Source: Salipaludibacillus aurantiacus (GTDB lineage: Bacteria; Bacillota; Bacilli; Bacillales; Salisediminibacteriaceae). From it: a stretch of 64,000 nucleotides of DNA. The notes below the pieces were generated by a model, which searched no databases, was not told the origin of the DNA, and saw only the letters and a list, made by a program, of their open reading frames with translations. This document shows, in pieces, positions 24,007 through 32,817 of the stretch (positions are counted from its first letter, which is position 1; each line of letters opens with the position of its first letter). The stretch lies in assembly GCF_900111295.1 (NCBI RefSeq), contig NZ_FOGT01000020.1:1-64000 (forward strand), written 5' to 3'. Made by a program: the position numbers and the translations under genes.

Positions 24007-26394
24007 ATGACTAAAGGAATTAAAAAAGTCGCTGTTTTAGGCTCGGGGATTATGGGCTCAGGGATTGCGGCACACTTAGCAAATATCGGTATTCCGACAT
24101 TGCTGCTCGATATTGTGCCTAGAGAACTGACTGCAGATGAAGAGAAGAAAGGTCTTACCTTAGAGGACAAATCTGTCAGAAACAGACTGGCTGCAGAATC
24201 TATTCAAAAACTTAAGAAACAGAAGCCAGCACCTCTGGCTAAAAAAGAGAACGCCGATCTAATCGAGCCTGGAAATATGGAAGATGATATGAAACGTCTT
24301 TCAGAAGTCGACTGGGTCGTTGAGGTAGTCGTTGAAAATCTGAAAATAAAACAAAAGGTTTTCGCTCAGGTGGATGAGTACAGAAAACCGGGGACAATCG
24401 TCAGCTCCAATACGTCAGGGATTTCAATAGAAGCAATGGCTGAAGGAAGATCAGACGATTTCAGAAAACATTTCCTCGGGACTCACTTTTTCAATCCTCC
24501 AAGATATTTAAAGCTTCTTGAAGTGATCCGCACGAAGGATACATCAGATGACGTGTTCGAATTTATGCGTCAGTTTGGTGAAGATACACTTGGAAAAGGC
24601 GTTGTTGAAGCAAAAGATACGCCAAACTTTATTGCTAACAGAATCGGCACGTACGGCCTTCTGGTCACAGTCCGTGAAATGGTTGAAAGAGGCTATTCAG
24701 TTGGGGAAGTTGACTCAGTAACAGGTCCGGCTCTCGGCCGTCCAAAAAGTGCAACCTTCCGTACTCTGGACGTAGTTGGACTGGATACATTCCTGCACGT
24801 TGCTAAAAACGTCTATGACCAGGTTGAAGGAGCAGAGAAACAAATTTTTGACCCTCCGGCCTTTATGAAAGACATGGCTGAGAAAAAAATGCTTGGAAGC
24901 AAAACAGGCAAAGGGTTTTATTATAAGAAAAAAGGTGAAAAAGGAAGCGAAATTCTTGAGCTTGATTACAGCACCATGGACTATGTGGAGCGTCAAAAGT
25001 TAAAGGCTCCGTCTGTCCAGCAGAGTAAACAGGCTAAAGGGAAAGCCGCAAAAATGAAAGCGCTTGTATATGCGGACGACCGCGCAGGCGAACTGGTATG
25101 GAATGTTCTTAAACCAACTCTTCTGTATTCCGCTGAAAAATGCACTGAAGTAGCTGACTCTATAAGGGATATTGACCAGGCCATGAAATGGGGCTTTGGC
25201 TGGGAACTCGGCCCATTTGAAACTTGGGATGCCATTGGAGTTGAAAAATCAGTCGAACGCATGAAACAAGAAGGCGAAACTGTGCCGCAGTGGGTTGAAG
25301 ATATGCTTGAAAAAGGGATTACAAGCTTTTATAACTCCGACGACGAGTATTACCACAATGGGGAATACAAGAAAGCTGACCTGAATCCAAAGGTTATAAA
25401 TATTAAAGCCCTTAAAGAAGATGACAAAGTCATTATGAAAAATGCAGGCGCCTCGCTGATCGACATTGGCGACGATATTGCTTGCCTTGAATTTACTTCA
25501 CCTAATAATTCCATTGGACTTGATGTCATGCAGATGATTAACAAGTCTATTGATGAAGTAGAGAAAAATTACAAGGGGCTTGTTATAAACAACCAGGGTA
25601 AAAACTTCTGTGTTGGTGCGAACTTGATGATGATCTTAATGGAAGCTCAGGATATGAACTTCCCTGAAATTGATCTTGTCGTCCGCCAGTTCCAGAATTC
25701 GATGGCTAAAATCCGTTATTCTCCGAAACCTGTTGTTGCAGCCCCGTTTGCAATGACCTTAGGCGGAGGCGCAGAAATCTGCATGCCATCCGCAAGCATT
25801 CAGGCTTCTATGGAGACATATATGGGTCTTGTAGAAGTGGGAGTTGGGCTTATCCCAGGCGGAGGAGGAAATAAAGAGCTTTACCTTCGCCAAATCGAAC
25901 GGCTCCCTGAAGGCGCGCAAATTGACCATCAGGCAGTAGCTAACCAGGTGTTTGAAACGATTGCAATGGCCAAAGTCGGTACGAGCGCCCAGGAAGCGGA
26001 ACAGCTTGGATTTATCCGTGCCCAGGACAGCATCAGTATGAATGGCGACCATTTATTATATGACGCAAAACAGAAAGCTTTACATCTGGCGGATCAGGGT
26101 TACCAGCCTCCTAAACGGGAGAAGATCCCTGTCGTAGGTGAAACAGGATATGGAACGATGCTTCTTGGAGCAAAAACAATGAAATTCGGTGGATATATAT
26201 CAGACCACGATCTGAAAATTGCTGAAAAACTGGCGTTTGTCCTCGCGGGCGGTCGTGTTCCGAAGGGATCGAAAGTCGATGAACAATATTTGCTTGATAT
26301 TGAGCGCGAAGCATTTTTAAGCCTGGTCGGTGAACCTAAGACCCAGCAGCGTATGCAGCATATGCTTACAAAAGGAAAACCGTTGCGCAACTAA
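24007..26394 (+). CDS. fadN: 3-hydroxyacyl-CoA dehydrogenase / enoyl-CoA hydratase
   Basis: Multifunctional beta-oxidation enzyme: hydrates trans-2-enoyl-CoA and oxidises 3-hydroxyacyl-CoA with NAD. 795 aa, as in B. subtilis FadN. N-terminal Rossmann motif GSGIMGSGIAAHLANIGI (about 12-29), HAD domain with GTHFFNPPRYLKLLEV and NFIANRIGTYG, and a C-terminal crotonase domain (about 480-690) with GKNFCVGANL and GGGAEICM. GAGAAGGAGG precedes the ATG. First gene of fadN-fadA-fadE under the FadR box. Confidence 0.96.
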   Translation: MTKGIKKVAVLGSGIMGSGIAAHLANIGIPTLLLDIVPRELTADEEKKGLTLEDKSVRNRLAAESIQKLKKQKPAPLAKKENADLIEPGNMEDDMKRLSEVDWVVEVVVENLKIKQKVFAQVDEYRKPGTIVSSNTSGISIEAMAEGRSDDFRKHFLGTHFFNPPRYLKLLEVIRTKDTSDDVFEFMRQFGEDTLGKGVVEAKDTPNFIANRIGTYGLLVTVREMVERGYSVGEVDSVTGPALGRPKSATFRTLDVVGLDTFLHVAKNVYDQVEGAEKQIFDPPAFMKDMAEKKMLGSKTGKGFYYKKKGEKGSEILELDYSTMDYVERQKLKAPSVQQSKQAKGKAAKMKALVYADDRAGELVWNVLKPTLLYSAEKCTEVADSIRDIDQAMKWGFGWELGPFETWDAIGVEKSVERMKQEGETVPQWVEDMLEKGITSFYNSDDEYYHNGEYKKADLNPKVINIKALKEDDKVIMKNAGASLIDIGDDIACLEFTSPNNSIGLDVMQMINKSIDEVEKNYKGLVINNQGKNFCVGANLMMILMEAQDMNFPEIDLVVRQFQNSMAKIRYSPKPVVAAPFAMTLGGGAEICMPSASIQASMETYMGLVEVGVGLIPGGGGNKELYLRQIERLPEGAQIDHQAVANQVFETIAMAKVGTSAQEAEQLGFIRAQDSISMNGDHLLYDAKQKALHLADQGYQPPKREKIPVVGETGYGTMLLGAKTMKFGGYISDHDLKIAEKLAFVLAGGRVPKGSKVDEQYLLDIEREAFLSLVGEPKTQQRMQHMLTKGKPLRN

Positions 26395-26416
26395 TTGATT
26401 AAAGGAGGGGAATTTC

Positions 26417-27598
26417 TTGAGAGAAGCCGTGATTGTAGCAGGTGCGAGAACACCTGTAGGAAAAGCAAAAAAAGGAAGCTTTGCTAACGTAAGGCCGGAC
26501 GATTTGGGGGCTATTACGATAAAAGAAACATTAAAACGTGCGGGCAATTTCAATCCTGAACGTATCGACGATGTGATTATCGGGTGCGCCATGCCGGAAG
26601 CAGAACAGGGCATGAATATGGCGAGGAATATCTCAGCGCTTGCCGGCCTCCCGGAACAGGTACCGGCTATAACGATCAACCGCTACTGCTCTTCAGGTCT
26701 TCAAAGTATTGCCTATGGAGCAGAACGCATTATGCTCGGCCAGTCAGAAGCAATTCTGGCAGGGGGAGCGGAATCGATGAGCCTTATTCCAATGGGGGGG
26801 CATGTGATCGCGCCAAACCCTTCCCTTGTTGAAAATGCTCCCGAGTATTATATGGGAATGGGCCATACAGCCGAGGAAGTAGCTGAACGTTTTGAAATCA
26901 GCCGGGAAGACCAGGACGCTTTTGCAGCGGAAAGCCACAGGCGAGCAGGAAAAGCGATTGAAGAAGGAAAGTTCAAAGATGAAATTGTACCGGTTCCGGT
27001 CACTTTCAGATCTGTGGACAGTAACCACAAGCTGGTGGAAAAGGAAGTAACAGTCGACACGGATGAAGGCGTTCGTGCAGGCACAACTGTTGAAGGACTG
27101 GCTAAACTGAGACCTGCATTTAAGGTCCGCGGAGGGAGTGTAACAGCCGGTAATGCTTCTCAAATGAGTGACGGAGCAGCCTCTGTCCTTGTAATGGACC
27201 GGGAAGCTGCTGAAGCTGACGGCTTGAAGCCGCTCGTTAAGTTCCGGTCATTCGCAGTTGCCGGAGTTCCTCCTGAAATTATGGGAATTGGCCCGGTAGA
27301 GGCTATTCCTAAAGCTGTCAGGCTTGCTGGACTTGAAATGGCTGATATTGGTTTATATGAATTGAATGAAGCTTTTGCTTCTCAATCTATCCAGGTTATC
27401 CGCCAATTAGGCCTTGATCAAAGCAGAGTTAATGTCAACGGCGGAGCCATTGCTCTGGGACACCCGCTTGGATGTTCAGGAACTAAGCTTACTTTAAGCC
27501 TGATTCACGAAATGAAGCGCCGTAACGAACAATTTGGCGTCGTAACGATGTGTATCGGCGGGGGTATGGGTGCAGCAGGTGTATTTGAACTTCTTTAA
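26417..27598 (+). CDS. fadA: 3-ketoacyl-CoA thiolase
   Basis: Cleaves 3-ketoacyl-CoA to acetyl-CoA plus a shortened acyl-CoA. 393 aa. TTG start with AAAGGAGGGG six bases upstream; the product begins MREAVIVAGARTPVGKAKKG as in Bacillus FadA. Catalytic Cys in NRYCSSGLQS, His in GGAIALGHPLGCSG, and the last Cys in CIGGGMG. Separated from fadN by only 22 bp. Partner subunit of the FadN/FadA beta-oxidation complex. Confidence 0.96.
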   Translation: MREAVIVAGARTPVGKAKKGSFANVRPDDLGAITIKETLKRAGNFNPERIDDVIIGCAMPEAEQGMNMARNISALAGLPEQVPAITINRYCSSGLQSIAYGAERIMLGQSEAILAGGAESMSLIPMGGHVIAPNPSLVENAPEYYMGMGHTAEEVAERFEISREDQDAFAAESHRRAGKAIEEGKFKDEIVPVPVTFRSVDSNHKLVEKEVTVDTDEGVRAGTTVEGLAKLRPAFKVRGGSVTAGNASQMSDGAASVLVMDREAAEADGLKPLVKFRSFAVAGVPPEIMGIGPVEAIPKAVRLAGLEMADIGLYELNEAFASQSIQVIRQLGLDQSRVNVNGGAIALGHPLGCSGTKLTLSLIHEMKRRNEQFGVVTMCIGGGMGAAGVFELL

Positions 27599-27611
27599 TA
27601 AACTTGGGTAC

Positions 27612-27653
27612 AAAGGGCGAAGCGGGCTGAGTGCTCTCCTCGTTTCGCCTTTA
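27612..27653 (+). other. intercistronic hairpin between fadA and fadE
   Basis: GGCGAAGCGGG (27616-27626) pairs along its full length with CCTCGTTTCGCC (27638-27649) with G-U pairs, extended by AAAG/TTTT-type pairs. It ends in TTTATAATAAA rather than a T-run, so a partial terminator or RNA processing/stability element is possible. Confidence 0.6.
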
Positions 27654-27695
27654 TAATAAATCTCTGATTTACTTACTTTTGAGGAGGAATGGATA

Positions 27696-29477
27696 ATGGC
27701 AACAACGGATAAAACGTTAAAAGGCGGCAGCTTTTTACTGGATAGCACATCTTCTGACCAGGTGTTTACACCGGAGGATCTTTCAGACGAACATGTGATG
27801 ATCGCAAAAACTACGGAAGATTTCGTTAAAGAAAAAGTGGTTCCTGAGCTCGAGCAAATTGAACAGCACGAATTTGACCGGTCTGTGAGACTTTTAAAAG
27901 AAGCGGGAGAACTGGGCTTGCTTGGCGCAGACGTTCCTGAGCAATACGGCGGCATCGGGCTTGATAAGATCAGCTCGTCACTTATTACTGAAAAATTTGC
28001 ATTAGCTGGATCCTTCTCGCTGTCTCACGGAGCCCACGTAGGAATCGGTTCATTGCCAATCGTCTTTTTCGGTTCGGAAGAGCAGAAGCAAAAGTACCTT
28101 CCTGAGCTTGCAACGGGAGAAAAAATTGCCGCTTACGCTCTGACTGAACCAAGTTCAGGGTCTGATGCCTTAAGCGCCAAAACAACTGCGAAACTTAACG
28201 AGGCAGGCACACACTATGTGTTAAATGGTGAAAAGCAGTGGATTACTAACGCAGGCTTTGCAGATGTATTCGTTGTATATGCAAAAATTGACGGCGAACA
28301 TTTTACTGCTTTTATTGTTGAAGGCGCGTATGAAGGCGTATCTACTGGACCGGAAGAAAAGAAAATGGGTATTAAAGGGTCCTCTACACGTACTTTGATT
28401 CTTGAAGATGCCCTCGTTCCTAAAGAAAATGTTCTCGGTGAAATTGGAAAAGGCCACGTTATCGCATTCAACATTCTTAACATCGGCCGTTACAAGCTGG
28501 GAGTAGGGTGTGTTGGAGGAGCGAAGCGCGCGATTGAAGTTTCTGCCAAATATGCTAATGAGCGTAAACAGTTTAAACTTCCAATCTCAAAATTCACTTT
28601 GATCCAGAAGAAACTTGCTGAAATGGCTGCTAAAACCTATGCTGCTGAGAGTACTATTTACCGTACAGGCGGACTGATTGACGAAGCATTCAACAGTCTG
28701 TCAGAAGAGGAGCAGAAAGATGGCGCCAAGGTTGGAAAGGCTATTGGAGAGTATGCAATTGAATGCTCACTAAATAAGTTTTTCGGCTCAGAAGTACTGG
28801 ACTTTGTGGTGGATGAAGCGGTTCAGATCCACGGCGGTTACGGGTTTATGGCAGAGTACGAAGTAGAATCTATGTACCGTAACTCACGAATCAACCGTAT
28901 TTTTGAAGGTACAAATGAAATTAACCGTATGCTTGTTCCTGCTACTTTAATGAGAAAAGCAATGAAAGGAGAACTTCCAATGCTTGAAAAAGCAGGCGGC
29001 CTTCAGGAAGAATTAATGATGATGATGCCTGAAGAAGTCGGTGATGAGCCGCTTGAACAGGAAAGATATCTCCTTGAAAATGCTAAGAAAATTTTCTTAA
29101 TGATCGCTGGAACAGCAGCACAAAAATACGGAGAGAAACTTCAGAAAGAACAGGAGATGCTCGCTAATGTAGCAGACCTTGTAAATGAAGTGTTTAACAT
29201 CGAGTCATGTATCCTCCGTACAGAAAAAGCTATTAATAAAGATGGTTTAGAGAAAGCAAACCAAAAGCTTCTAATGACAGAAGTGTATACTCAGGAAGCG
29301 TTCAACCGCATCGAGTCTATTGCTAAAGAATCTCTCGTAGCGTTGGATGACGGTGACAGTCTCCGTACAATGCTGTCTATTCTTAAAAAGCTGACTCGTC
29401 ATACGCCGATTAACATGATTGCTAAAAAGCGTGAACTTGCGGTAAGCATTATTGAACAGGAAAAATATGTAGTATAA
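27696..29477 (+). CDS. fadE: acyl-CoA dehydrogenase
   Basis: FAD enzyme performing the first step of beta-oxidation, acyl-CoA to trans-2-enoyl-CoA. 593 aa, matching the long Bacillus FadE. Acyl-CoA dehydrogenase core about 40-420, with AYALTEPSSGSDA, GEKQWITNAG, and the helical domain ending YRNSRINRIFEGTNEINRM; the catalytic base region is in that motif. A C-terminal extension (430-593) is helical, as in VLCAD-type enzymes. GAGGAGG precedes ATG. Separated from fadA by a 97-bp gap with a hairpin. Confidence 0.95.
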   Translation: MATTDKTLKGGSFLLDSTSSDQVFTPEDLSDEHVMIAKTTEDFVKEKVVPELEQIEQHEFDRSVRLLKEAGELGLLGADVPEQYGGIGLDKISSSLITEKFALAGSFSLSHGAHVGIGSLPIVFFGSEEQKQKYLPELATGEKIAAYALTEPSSGSDALSAKTTAKLNEAGTHYVLNGEKQWITNAGFADVFVVYAKIDGEHFTAFIVEGAYEGVSTGPEEKKMGIKGSSTRTLILEDALVPKENVLGEIGKGHVIAFNILNIGRYKLGVGCVGGAKRAIEVSAKYANERKQFKLPISKFTLIQKKLAEMAAKTYAAESTIYRTGGLIDEAFNSLSEEEQKDGAKVGKAIGEYAIECSLNKFFGSEVLDFVVDEAVQIHGGYGFMAEYEVESMYRNSRINRIFEGTNEINRMLVPATLMRKAMKGELPMLEKAGGLQEELMMMMPEEVGDEPLEQERYLLENAKKIFLMIAGTAAQKYGEKLQKEQEMLANVADLVNEVFNIESCILRTEKAINKDGLEKANQKLLMTEVYTQEAFNRIESIAKESLVALDDGDSLRTMLSILKKLTRHTPINMIAKKRELAVSIIEQEKYVV

Positions 29478-29521
29478 CCGGGAGATTTCCCGGTCAGACA
29501 TAAAATGTTATCCAGTTTTCA

Positions 29522-29550
29522 ATTTTGGGGCACTCCCCTGCCCCAAAAAT
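29522..29550. repeat. GGGGC-type inverted repeat
   Basis: TTTTGGGGC (29523-29531) and GCCCCAAAA (29540-29548) enclose ACTCCCCT. It resembles the REP-like palindromes in form, but the core differs, so membership of that family is uncertain. Confidence 0.5.
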
Positions 29551-29593
29551 AATAATAAACCTTCTTTCTAAAGGAAGGCATTCTCCTCTCTAC

Positions 29594-29627
29594 GCAAAGG
29601 AGCCTCATTTTTATGAGGCTCCTTTGC
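29594..29627 (+). terminator. bidirectional terminator-like hairpin
   Basis: Perfect 15-bp arms GCAAAGGAGCCTCAT (29594-29608) and ATGAGGCTCCTTTGC (29613-29627) with a TTTT loop, between the convergent fadE and FAD-protein genes. Confidence 0.75.
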
Positions 29628-29637
29628 ATATTAATTT

Positions 29638-30810
29638 TTATTTAACGCCTGAAGCAATTCGTGAAGCAGCCTTTTGTGCTCCCGATATGTTCCTGGCAAC
29701 AGGTCCTATTTCAAGTTCAGCCAATGCACCAGTCACATATAAGTTGTCGGTCCACAAAAGGGAGCGGTCGACAATAGGGTAGCCGCATTGAGCACAAGGC
29801 AGAGAGTAGCTGGCGATTAACTTTTTAAGCCAGTCGCCTCCCGGTAATTGCGGGTCGAATCCGGTGCAGCAAATGATACTGTGAGCAGTGTGGGTATAAT
29901 CGCTCTCTTCCTCTGTCAGGACCATTTGATGATTTTTGTCCTCTTTAATATGGCTCACATTCATGGTTTTAATAGTTAGAAGCTGGCGTCTTTCTTGTTT
30001 TAGAAGCTTAAGATAAAGCTCCCTGGTAAGAGATCCGCGATGTCTGGCCTTGTGAATACAGCTTCGGCGGGCCTTATAATCGGTTAATTTTGAAAAATAA
30101 TGCATATTTTTGGGGCCGAGCCATCCAGGGTCACTGTCAAAATTGTGTACTCTGAATGGATGGCGTTTCAGCACAGCCGTCTGTCCGGGGAATAAATCAC
30201 TGAGCTTTAAAGCAGTATGCGCAGCGGTTATACCTCCTCCGATAATAGCGACAGGTGGCTTAAGTCTGTTTATATCCAAACTCTCGTCAAATATATGATA
30301 AACCGAGTGTCCATCTTTTTTCATCTTATCAAACAGAGGGGGGAGGTGCAGCTGCCCGCTTAAACCTATAGCGAGAACGACTTTCGCAGCTTTAATCACT
30401 TCTCCTGAATGTAGTGAAACAGACCATGACCCATTTGTCCGTCTCAGTCCGTTGACTGACCCTTTTACCCATGATTTATGAAGCTGGCACTGATGAAATA
30501 ATTCCTCACAATGCTCATTAAATAACGACAGTTTGGGCCGGTTGTATCGTCCTAGAAAGGGTTTCGTATAACTTGTGTCCTGTTTTCCAAATTTCTCAAG
30601 GGCAAACGGGGAAGAAGACAGGTGATGCACAAAAGCAGACCTTAAATAGGGCATATCGATTTTGCCGGTTAATTGTTTCCACTTTGCTAACGGTTTATCA
30701 TGCGGATCTATGATGGTCATTTTTTCAGCCGATGCTTTTTCAGTTTCTATTAAATGGACAGCTACTGTCATTCCCTGAATGCCGCCGCCTATAATAACCC
30801 AATCTTCCAT
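29638..30810 (-). CDS. FAD/NAD(P)-binding oxidoreductase, SidA-like, behind a Zur box
   Basis: 390 aa, two dinucleotide-binding motifs: IIGGGIQGMTVAVHL at the N-terminus and AIIGGGITAAHTALKL near 190, as in flavin monooxygenases of the lysine/ornithine N-hydroxylase group. Substrate unknown. ATG 30810 is preferred (AGAGG 8 nt upstream) over GTG 30819. A near-perfect Zur operator lies 39 bp upstream, which points to expression under zinc starvation and perhaps a role in zinc acquisition. The gene interrupts the fadE-yusI order I recall for B. subtilis. Confidence 0.75.
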   Translation of the reverse strand: MEDWVIIGGGIQGMTVAVHLIETEKASAEKMTIIDPHDKPLAKWKQLTGKIDMPYLRSAFVHHLSSSPFALEKFGKQDTSYTKPFLGRYNRPKLSLFNEHCEELFHQCQLHKSWVKGSVNGLRRTNGSWSVSLHSGEVIKAAKVVLAIGLSGQLHLPPLFDKMKKDGHSVYHIFDESLDINRLKPPVAIIGGGITAAHTALKLSDLFPGQTAVLKRHPFRVHNFDSDPGWLGPKNMHYFSKLTDYKARRSCIHKARHRGSLTRELYLKLLKQERRQLLTIKTMNVSHIKEDKNHQMVLTEEESDYTHTAHSIICCTGFDPQLPGGDWLKKLIASYSLPCAQCGYPIVDRSLLWTDNLYVTGALAELEIGPVARNISGAQKAASRIASGVK

Positions 30811-30848
30811 ATGAGCCACCTCTTTTTTTCTATACTATTAATAATAAA

Positions 30849-30863
30849 ACGTAATTATTACGA
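30849..30863 (-). promoter_or_regulatory. Zur box
   Basis: ACGTAATTATTACGA agrees with the B. subtilis Zur consensus TCGTAATNATTACGA at 13 of 14 fixed positions, and its core CGTAAT-T-ATTACG is a perfect palindrome. It is 39 bp upstream of the FAD protein start. It could also act on the divergent yusI-like gene, 129 bp away. Confidence 0.75.
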
Positions 30864-30991
30864 TTTAAATTGTAGCGCATATTGTTATTTTTGCCAATAA
30901 GAAAATTTGTGAGCAAGACGAATGAAGAATATTGGCGAATTAGTATATGATAGAAAGGTAAGGTAAATTATGAAAAGAGGAGGGGAATCCA

Positions 30992-31348
30992 ATGGGAATT
31001 ACTTTTTACCATTATCCGAAATGCGGGACTTGCCGCAAAGCCGGGAAATGGCTTGACGATCATAATGTTTCCTACGAGACCGTTCATATCGTTGACAACC
31101 CGCCGTCTAAAGACGAACTTAGAAGCATGTATGAGAAAAGCGGTTTGGAACTCAAAAAGTTTTTTAATACAAGCGGGAAAAAATACCGGGAACTTGGCTT
31201 AAAAGATAAGGTGAAAACAGCATCTGATGACGAGCTTCTTGATATTCTCGCGTCTGACGGCATGCTTATTAAACGGCCCATTACAACTGATGGAGATAAG
31301 GTAACCGTCGGATTTAAAGAGGAGACCTTTGAAAACACCTGGAAGTAA
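30992..31348 (+). CDS. yusI: ArsC/Spx-family protein (YusI-like)
   Basis: 118-aa thioredoxin-fold protein of the ArsC/Spx superfamily. N-terminal YPKCGTCRKAGKWLDDH gives an intact CxxC (Cys10/Cys13), and LIKRPI near residue 92 contains the family Arg-Pro. Not a confirmed arsenate reductase; YusI's function is unknown. AGAGGAGGGG precedes ATG. Lies between fad and gcvH as in B. subtilis. Confidence 0.88.
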   Translation: MGITFYHYPKCGTCRKAGKWLDDHNVSYETVHIVDNPPSKDELRSMYEKSGLELKKFFNTSGKKYRELGLKDKVKTASDDELLDILASDGMLIKRPITTDGDKVTVGFKEETFENTWK

Positions 31349-31522
31349 ATAATAATTATTCCACTAGTGTTGCCGAAGTTTCTTCATGTGTATTATAGTT
31401 AAGGAGAGGGAATAAGACTGCTTTGTACATAAGTTTTAAAGGCAGTTATTCTACTTGAAAAAGCGGCAGAATCAGTACCCGCTTTTTCAATACTATTCGA
31501 AAGAATACGGAGGGATCAGCAC

Positions 31523-31906
31523 ATGGACTTACCAAAGGACTTAAAGTATTCAGAAGAACATGAATGGGTGAAAGAAGAAGGAGACAAAGTACGTATCGGT
31601 ATTACTGACTTTGCACAATCCGAGCTGGGGGACATCGTTTTCGTAGAACTTCCGGAAGTAGGCGACGAACTTGAAGCCGACGAGCCTTTCGGCAGCGTGG
31701 AATCTGTTAAAACAGTTTCTGAACTATACGCGCCAATCAGCGGGAAAGTTGTAGAAGTAAACGAAGAACTTGAAGATTCTCCGGAATTTGTAAATGAATC
31801 TCCGTACGAAAAAGCGTGGATGGTTATCATTGAGCCATCTGACAAATCTGAAATGGACAACCTCATGGATGCAGCAGGATATGAGGAAATGACGTCAGAA
31901 GACTAA
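31523..31906 (+). CDS. gcvH: glycine cleavage system H protein
   Basis: Carries the lipoyl arm of the glycine cleavage system, and in Bacillus also serves as the lipoate relay from LipM to other complexes. 127 aa. Lipoylation site Lys63 in [13 protein letters not shown]-terminal KYSEEHEWV is typical. GGAGGG lies upstream of the ATG. Acidic overall, as expected. The lipoyl synthase gene is at 58947 in this window. Monocistronic, with a strong terminator. Confidence 0.96.
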   Translation: MDLPKDLKYSEEHEWVKEEGDKVRIGITDFAQSELGDIVFVELPEVGDELEADEPFGSVESVKTVSELYAPISGKVVEVNEELEDSPEFVNESPYEKAWMVIIEPSDKSEMDNLMDAAGYEEMTSED

Positions 31907-31920
31907 TGCAAGAAAAATCA

Positions 31921-31967
31921 ACTCTCCTGGAGGCGCAATTACTACGCGCATTCAGGAGAGTTTTTTT
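31921..31967 (+). terminator. gcvH terminator
   Basis: ACTCTCCTG (31921-31929) pairs with CAGGAGAGT (31953-31961), followed by TTTTTT. Confidence 0.85.
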
Positions 31968-32221
31968 GCGTTGGCCGGAGGAAAAGATAAAGTGATGCCT
32001 CAGACTTACAGGGGCACGGAGAAACCTGACAGAGTATTTGCGGAATTAGTTATAAGGCCGAATTATGAGCTTAATGTTGAACCTTATATTTATAATTAAT
32101 TATTCCATCTATTAAAGCTGTCCTCATATAACGCATAACCCCAACTTATAAGCCCGCCCATAATTGTGTATAACACCGGCACATAAGCCTCACACTAATA
32201 ACAAAAATGGAGGGCAAGTGT

Positions 32222-32551
32222 ATGGCTAACGATGATTTTTTCCACGTGATGGGTGATGATGTAAAGAAACCTTCTGATAAAAGTAACAGTGACACATCCA
32301 GCCGCAAACCTGAATCCCGTATTGAGATATCGGGACAGATTGAGAAAAAGCAAGAAAGCCCCGGCGAAACCGGGTTGTATTACCAGGCAGAAAAAGTGGG
32401 GCGCATAAAGCAAAAAGGATCAGCACAAATGTATGAAATGGCTGAAGGATTTGAGTTTAAAGATGAAAAGTTTTATAAGCATACGGATAAGAAAGAAAGC
32501 AGCCAGTATCCTGAATCGTACGTGGAAGGTTGCGACATGGGATGGTGCTGA
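32222..32551 (+). CDS. small hydrophilic protein, YusG position
   Basis: 109 aa from ATG 32222 (GGAGG 8 nt upstream; the longer frame from 32207 would put that SD inside the gene). Very polar first half, then EKVGRIKQKGSAQMYEMAEGFEFKDEKFYKH, and a C-terminal VEGCDMGWC with two Cys. It occupies the yusG position next to gcvH and has some likeness to DUF2553 (YusG), but the assignment is weak. Followed by an AACCG/CGGTT hairpin with TTTTT. Confidence 0.6.
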   Translation: MANDDFFHVMGDDVKKPSDKSNSDTSSRKPESRIEISGQIEKKQESPGETGLYYQAEKVGRIKQKGSAQMYEMAEGFEFKDEKFYKHTDKKESSQYPESYVEGCDMGWC

Positions 32552-32589
32552 CTGATTATCGAACTTTCCTTCTGCTTATAGGAATATAA

Positions 32590-32622
32590 AACCGTTCAGC
32601 TTTTAGTTGATCGGTTTTTGCC
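32590..32622 (+). terminator. terminator after the YusG-position gene
   Basis: AACCG-T-TCAGC pairs with GTTGA-T-CGGTT, an imperfect 10-bp stem followed by TTTTT. Confidence 0.65.
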
Positions 32623-32748
32623 TCTATCACAAAGAGCGTAATAAGCTGATAATGTTTATATTCCTATGAAGCAATTCTCTGCGATTATTCAGAGGAACCC
32701 TTTCTAAATGAAAATCTAGAAGAGAGTCCACCTTATAAAACGGATATA

Positions 32749-32817
32749 AGCACACACAAAGACCGGAGGGACGGCTCTTCCTGATTACGAACCAGAAGAA
32801 CCGGCCCCTGGTGTGCT
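32749..32817 (-). other. long imperfect hairpin at the 3' end of the SDR gene
   Basis: Outer arms AGCACAC (32749-32755) / GTGTGCT (32811-32817) enclose CGGCTCTT (32772-32779) / AAGAACCG (32796-32803). The stem includes the stop codon of the minus-strand gene. No T-run follows. Confidence 0.5.
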
